The notes beneath the pieces are model-generated. The model had not been told where the DNA came from. It saw only the letters and a list, made by a program, of their open reading frames with translations, and did no database searches. A program made the translations under genes and the position numbers. A stretch of 17,841 nucleotides of DNA from JBOHBN01 sp050698355 (GTDB lineage: Bacteria > Actinomycetota > Actinomycetes > Streptosporangiales > WHST01), in the NCBI GenBank assembly GCA_050698355.1, contig JBOHBN010000165.1:1-17841 (forward strand), read 5' to 3'. This document shows, piece by piece, positions 15,052-17,841 of the stretch (position 1 is the stretch's first letter; each line of letters begins with the position of its first letter).

Positions 15052-15959
15052 CGCTCCTCCTCGTAGCCGAGGATCCGGCCTATCGGGATGAGCCGCCCGC
15101 CCAGCCAGAGGACGAGCAGCGTCACGGCCAGGAGCAGGACGGCGATCGCGCTCGCGACCCCGAACTGGAGCAACGGGCTGACCTGCAAGACGATGAGCTG
15201 ACCGAGCATCTGGTCCTTGGCCCCGCCGAGGAGCGCCGGTGTGATGTAGAAGCCGATGCTCACGACGAAGACGAGGAAGCACCCGGCCACGACTCCGGGC
15301 AGGCTGAGCGGCAGGAAGACCCGGACGAACGCCTTGAACCTTGAGGCGCCGAGACCAAGGGCAGCCGGCACCATTGAGTCGTCGATCCGGCGCATGGCCG
15401 CGTACGTCGGCAACACCAGGTACGGCAGCAGGATGTGGCTCATGCCGATGACGGTGCCGAGCGTGTTCTTCACCAGCTGGACGGGCGAGTCGACGATGTG
15501 CAACCCCATGAGGATGTCGTTGACGATGCCCTGGTTGCCGAGGATGGTGCTCCACGCGAACGTGCGCACCAGCAGGCTGGAAAGGAACGGCAGCAGCACG
15601 AGCACGATCAGCACGCCGCGCCAGCGACGGCCTCCCATGTGCATGATGTAGGCGTACGGGTAGCCGAGCACCACGCAGACCCCCATGACAATGAGCGCGA
15701 TCTTGAGCGTGACCCACAGGGACCGGATATACAGCGCGCTCTGCGCCAGCTTGGCGTAGTTGTGCGGCGACGGCTCGGTGAGGCTGATGATGACGATCTG
15801 CGCCAGCGGCACCAGGTAGGACAGGGCGATGAACAGCAGCGGCGCGACAAGCAGCCACTCCGCTCCGATGCGTCGCCGGCGTCGGGACAAGGCGCGCGCG
15901 CCCGGCACCTCCGGGGCAACGTCGATGCGGCTCGCGTCCGCTGTGGTGTGCGCGCTCAT
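15048..15959 (-). CDS. ABC transporter permease (PotB-like)
   Basis: This 303-residue inner-membrane permease has an N-terminal cytoplasmic tail of about 30 residues with an Arg cluster (SRRRRRIG). About six membrane segments follow, with the EAA loop PAALGLGASRFKAFVRVFLP. It pairs with the PotC-like subunit to form the channel. The ATG at 15959 overlaps the binding-protein stop by 4 bp (ATGA). Upstream in-frame extension to 16250 runs through the binding-protein gene and is rejected. Its ribosome site is weak, so translation probably depends on coupling. Gene order (binding protein, B, C, A) is common in actinobacterial polyamine-type operons. Confidence 0.94.
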   Translation of the reverse strand: MSAHTTADASRIDVAPEVPGARALSRRRRRIGAEWLLVAPLLFIALSYLVPLAQIVIISLTEPSPHNYAKLAQSALYIRSLWVTLKIALIVMGVCVVLGYPYAYIMHMGGRRWRGVLIVLVLLPFLSSLLVRTFAWSTILGNQGIVNDILMGLHIVDSPVQLVKNTLGTVIGMSHILLPYLVLPTYAAMRRIDDSMVPAALGLGASRFKAFVRVFLPLSLPGVVAGCFLVFVVSIGFYITPALLGGAKDQMLGQLIVLQVSPLLQFGVASAIAVLLLAVTLLVLWLGGRLIPIGRILGYEEER

Positions 15960-17005
15960 GCCGACCGCCAGGCTTGGAACTTCTCTTCCGCGTGCCTGAT
16001 GTTCTCGGCCCACCAGCGGTCGTTCAGCGACAGCGCGGTCGAGAGATGACTGGTCGGAAGATAGGGCCGCATCTTGGCAGGAACCTTGTCGAGCGCGTTG
16101 GTGTTCGATGGCCCGTAGGCGATGTACTGCGAGATGCGCGCGTTGTTCTCGGCGGAGACCATGTACGCGCACAATTTGGTCGCCGCATCGACGTTGCGCG
16201 AGCCCTGCGGGATGACGAGGTAGTCGGCCGTGAGGAAGTGCTGGTCCCACATGATCTGGACCGGTGCGCCCTCCTGCTCGTAGGTGTAGACCCGGCCGTT
16301 CCAGCTTGTGCCCATGGTGACCTGGCCGTTCGCGAGCAACTGCGCGGACTGCTCGCCGGTCTCCCAGTAGACGAGTGAAGACTTGATGCTGTCGAGCTTG
16401 GCGAGCGCGCGATCGATGTCGAGCGGGTACAGCTTGTCGGGCGGCACGCCGTCGGCGATCAGCGCGATCTCCAGCGTGCTGCCGTTGTTCGCCTGGCTGG
16501 CGACACCGCGCGGACCGGGAAAGTCCTTCATGTTGAAGAAGTCATCGAACGAGCGGGGCTTGCGGCCACCGAACTTGTCCTTGCGGTACGCGACGACGAC
16601 CGAGTACGTGATGACCGGTACCCGGAAGCCCGTCGAGAGGAGCCGCTTGGGTTGTAGCTCGTCGCAGCCGATGCGCTCGCAGTCGAGCTTCTCCAGGTTC
16701 CGCGCCGTGCGCCCGAGTCCGTAGTCCGAACCGGTGTCGACGAGGTCCCAGGTCACGTTCTCGGTCTTCTGCATCGCCGCGAGCTTGGCGTAGTCGGTCG
16801 GAGAGTCCTGCACCACGCGGATTTTGGAGTTGGCCTCCAGGAACGGTTTGATCCACGCCTTCGACTGCGCCTTCTGGTACGAGCCGCCGTAGCTACAGAA
16901 CACCAACGCTCCCGACTCCCGCCCGCAGGCGCCGAGGACGGGCGCGGCGGCGAGCCCGCCCGATGCGAGCAGCGCCTGCTTGAGGAACGTCCGCCTGGTT
17001 CTCAC
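15956..17005 (-). CDS. ABC transporter substrate-binding lipoprotein (PotD-like)
   Basis: This 349-residue Tat lipoprotein has the signal TRRTFLKQ (residues 3-10) and lipobox LGAC with lipidated Cys27. The mature protein belongs to the same broad binding-protein family as spermidine/putrescine receptors: an opening ALVFCSYGGSYQKAQ, a central YWETGEQSAQLLANGQ, and LTADYLVIPQGS near the C-terminal half. In the last segment Asp261 sits where PotD has Asp257, but the preceding aromatic (Trp255 in E. coli) is replaced by Thr259. The ligand may therefore be an amine other than a classical polyamine (inference from alignment by eye). The GTG at 17005 has a perfect AGGAGG 5 bases before it. It starts 9 bp after the partial oxidoreductase gene ends and overlaps the first permease by 4 bp. 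Confidence 0.93.
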   Translation of the reverse strand: MRTRRTFLKQALLASGGLAAAPVLGACGRESGALVFCSYGGSYQKAQSKAWIKPFLEANSKIRVVQDSPTDYAKLAAMQKTENVTWDLVDTGSDYGLGRTARNLEKLDCERIGCDELQPKRLLSTGFRVPVITYSVVVAYRKDKFGGRKPRSFDDFFNMKDFPGPRGVASQANNGSTLEIALIADGVPPDKLYPLDIDRALAKLDSIKSSLVYWETGEQSAQLLANGQVTMGTSWNGRVYTYEQEGAPVQIMWDQHFLTADYLVIPQGSRNVDAATKLCAYMVSAENNARISQYIAYGPSNTNALDKVPAKMRPYLPTSHLSTALSLNDRWWAENIRHAEEKFQAWRSA

Positions 17006-17010
17006 GCCAG

Positions 17011-17016
17011 CCTCCT
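17011..17016 (-). promoter_or_regulatory. strong ribosome binding site overlapping the upstream stop
   Basis: The complement of 17011-17016 is AGGAGG, 5 bases before the GTG of the binding-protein gene. It overlaps the TAG of the oxidoreductase gene (17015-17017). It is the strongest such site in the operon, fitting the excess of binding protein these systems need, and it fixes the GTG start. Confidence 0.75.
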
Positions 17017-17841
17017 AGTGTCGTCCGGCGATCATGTCGGCGACGCGGGCGGGCAGTGCCGTGCCCGTCCCTCCGCGCCGCTCAATCCGGTCGGCCAGGT
17101 GGTACAGGTTGTAGACGGTGTGGACGCCGGCCCAGCGCAGCGGTTCGGGCTCCCAGCGCCGGGTGCGGTTGCCGACCCACGGCAGCCGGGCGAGGTCGGT
17201 GTCGCGCCGCAGGGTGAGGTCGACGAGCGTACGGGCCGCCAGGTTGGTCGTCGTGACGCCGTGGCCGACGTAACCGCCCGCGTACCCGAGCCCGGATGCC
17301 TCGTCGTACCCGACGGTCGTGCACCAGTCGCGCGGCACGCCGAGCACGCCGCACCAGGCATGGGCGACGGCCGATTCCGGCACGCTCGGGAAGTGCTGCC
17401 GCAGCGCGCGTACCAGCTGCCTGATCGTCTGCGCCTGCGTACGTCCGTCGTGGTCCCAGCGGGACCCGAAGCGGTACGGCACGCCGCGACCGCCGATTGC
17501 GATCCGCCCGTCGGCCGTCCGCTGCGAGTAGGTGTACCCGTGCGCCATGTCGCCGAACAGCTCGGCGCGGGACCAGCCGATGGTGCGCCACGTCCGGTCG
17601 TCGAGCGGCTCGGTGACGACCATCGCGCTGTTCATCGGGAGCCAGGTGCGGCGCTCGCCGCGGATGCCGGCGGTGAAGCCCTCGGTGCACCGCAGGACCG
17701 TGCGGCCGCTCACGAGGCCGTACGGGGTGACCGCAGCGCCGGGCCGAATCTCGCTCACCGGGGTTCGCTCGAAGATGCGTACGCCTTGCCGCTCGACCGC
17801 CGCGGCCAGGCCGCGTACGAGCTTGGCCGGCTGTATGCGCG
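17015..17841 (-). CDS. FAD-dependent oxidoreductase, DAO family (5' part beyond window)
   Basis: The last 275 or so residues of a DAO-family flavoprotein are present. The frame stays open to the right edge and reads IQPAKLVRGLAAAVERQGVR before the first in-window GTG at 17758, so that codon is not the start and the gene is truncated by the window. The PAKLVRGL segment is the conserved strand-helix that follows the FAD domain in this family. WCGVLGVPRDW and GYAGGYVGHGVTTTNLAARTL form the substrate and C-terminal FAD regions. The Rossmann GxGxxG motif should lie outside. It is 9 bp upstream of the binding-protein gene in one operon, so it likely oxidises an imported amine or amino acid. It differs clearly from the second DAO enzyme at the other end of the operon. 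The operon promoter is outside the window. Confidence 0.88.
   Translation of the reverse strand, partial: RIQPAKLVRGLAAAVERQGVRIFERTPVSEIRPGAAVTPYGLVSGRTVLRCTEGFTAGIRGERRTWLPMNSAMVVTEPLDDRTWRTIGWSRAELFGDMAHGYTYSQRTADGRIAIGGRGVPYRFGSRWDHDGRTQAQTIRQLVRALRQHFPSVPESAVAHAWCGVLGVPRDWCTTVGYDEASGLGYAGGYVGHGVTTTNLAARTLVDLTLRRDTDLARLPWVGNRTRRWEPEPLRWAGVHTVYNLYHLADRIERRGGTGTALPARVADMIAGRH

Noticed and set aside
15052..15858. Upstream extension of the PotC-like permease frame
   Set aside because: It lies within the PotB-like gene in another frame; the ATG at 15051 has a strong ribosome site and an ATGA overlap.
17756..17758. GTG as the start of the right-edge oxidoreductase
   Set aside because: The frame continues to the window edge with conserved DAO-family sequence (PAKLVRGL), so the true start is outside.

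Overview
The window is high-G+C DNA of the kind found in Actinomycetota. It has many GTG starts, twin-arginine secretion signals (including two Tat lipoproteins), a PucR-type regulator, and tightly packed genes with 4-bp start/stop overlaps. No rRNA, tRNA, CRISPR array, insertion sequence or phage gene is visible, and no gene-free stretch exceeds about 200 bp. Species cannot be fixed from this sequence alone.

Layout, left to right. (1) 15-1586, minus strand: a TetR-type repressor followed by an alpha/beta hydrolase, with a 30-bp-stem hairpin between them. (2) 1728-6994, plus strand, divergent from the TetR gene: an MGT-type glycosyltransferase, a PotD-like Tat lipoprotein without its own permeases, and a Tat-exported family 8 polysaccharide lyase. 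A candidate promoter with a 12-bp palindrome lies between the two arms. (3) 7007-9991, minus strand: an operon of MFS transporter, DUF1989 protein and ureohydrolase (agmatinase family). A PucR-type regulator (10193-11725) diverges from it, and the shared intergenic region carries nested inverted repeats. (4) 11764-17841, minus strand: a long operon, entered from beyond the right edge. It encodes an FAD-dependent amine/amino acid oxidoreductase (5' part outside the window), a PotD-like binding protein, two PotB/PotC-like permeases, a PotA-like ATPase, a possible 37-residue peptide, and a second FAD-dependent oxidoreductase. A dyad terminator separates it from the convergent PucR gene.

Taken together, regions 3 and 4 look like a nitrogen-scavenging island for polyamines, guanidino compounds or related amines. 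ABC and MFS transporters would bring substrates in, flavin oxidases would oxidise amines, the ureohydrolase would release urea from a guanidino group, and the DUF1989 protein may act on a carboxylated urea or guanidine-type product. Region 2 looks like a separate surface/carbohydrate unit under TetR control, yet its binding protein keeps the polyamine-site W-x-D signature. The main points of interest are the DUF1989/ureohydrolase/MFS/PucR module without any carboxylase, the orphan PotD-like protein beside a lyase, the possible coupled 37-residue peptide, and the strand-asymmetric hairpin at 891-960.
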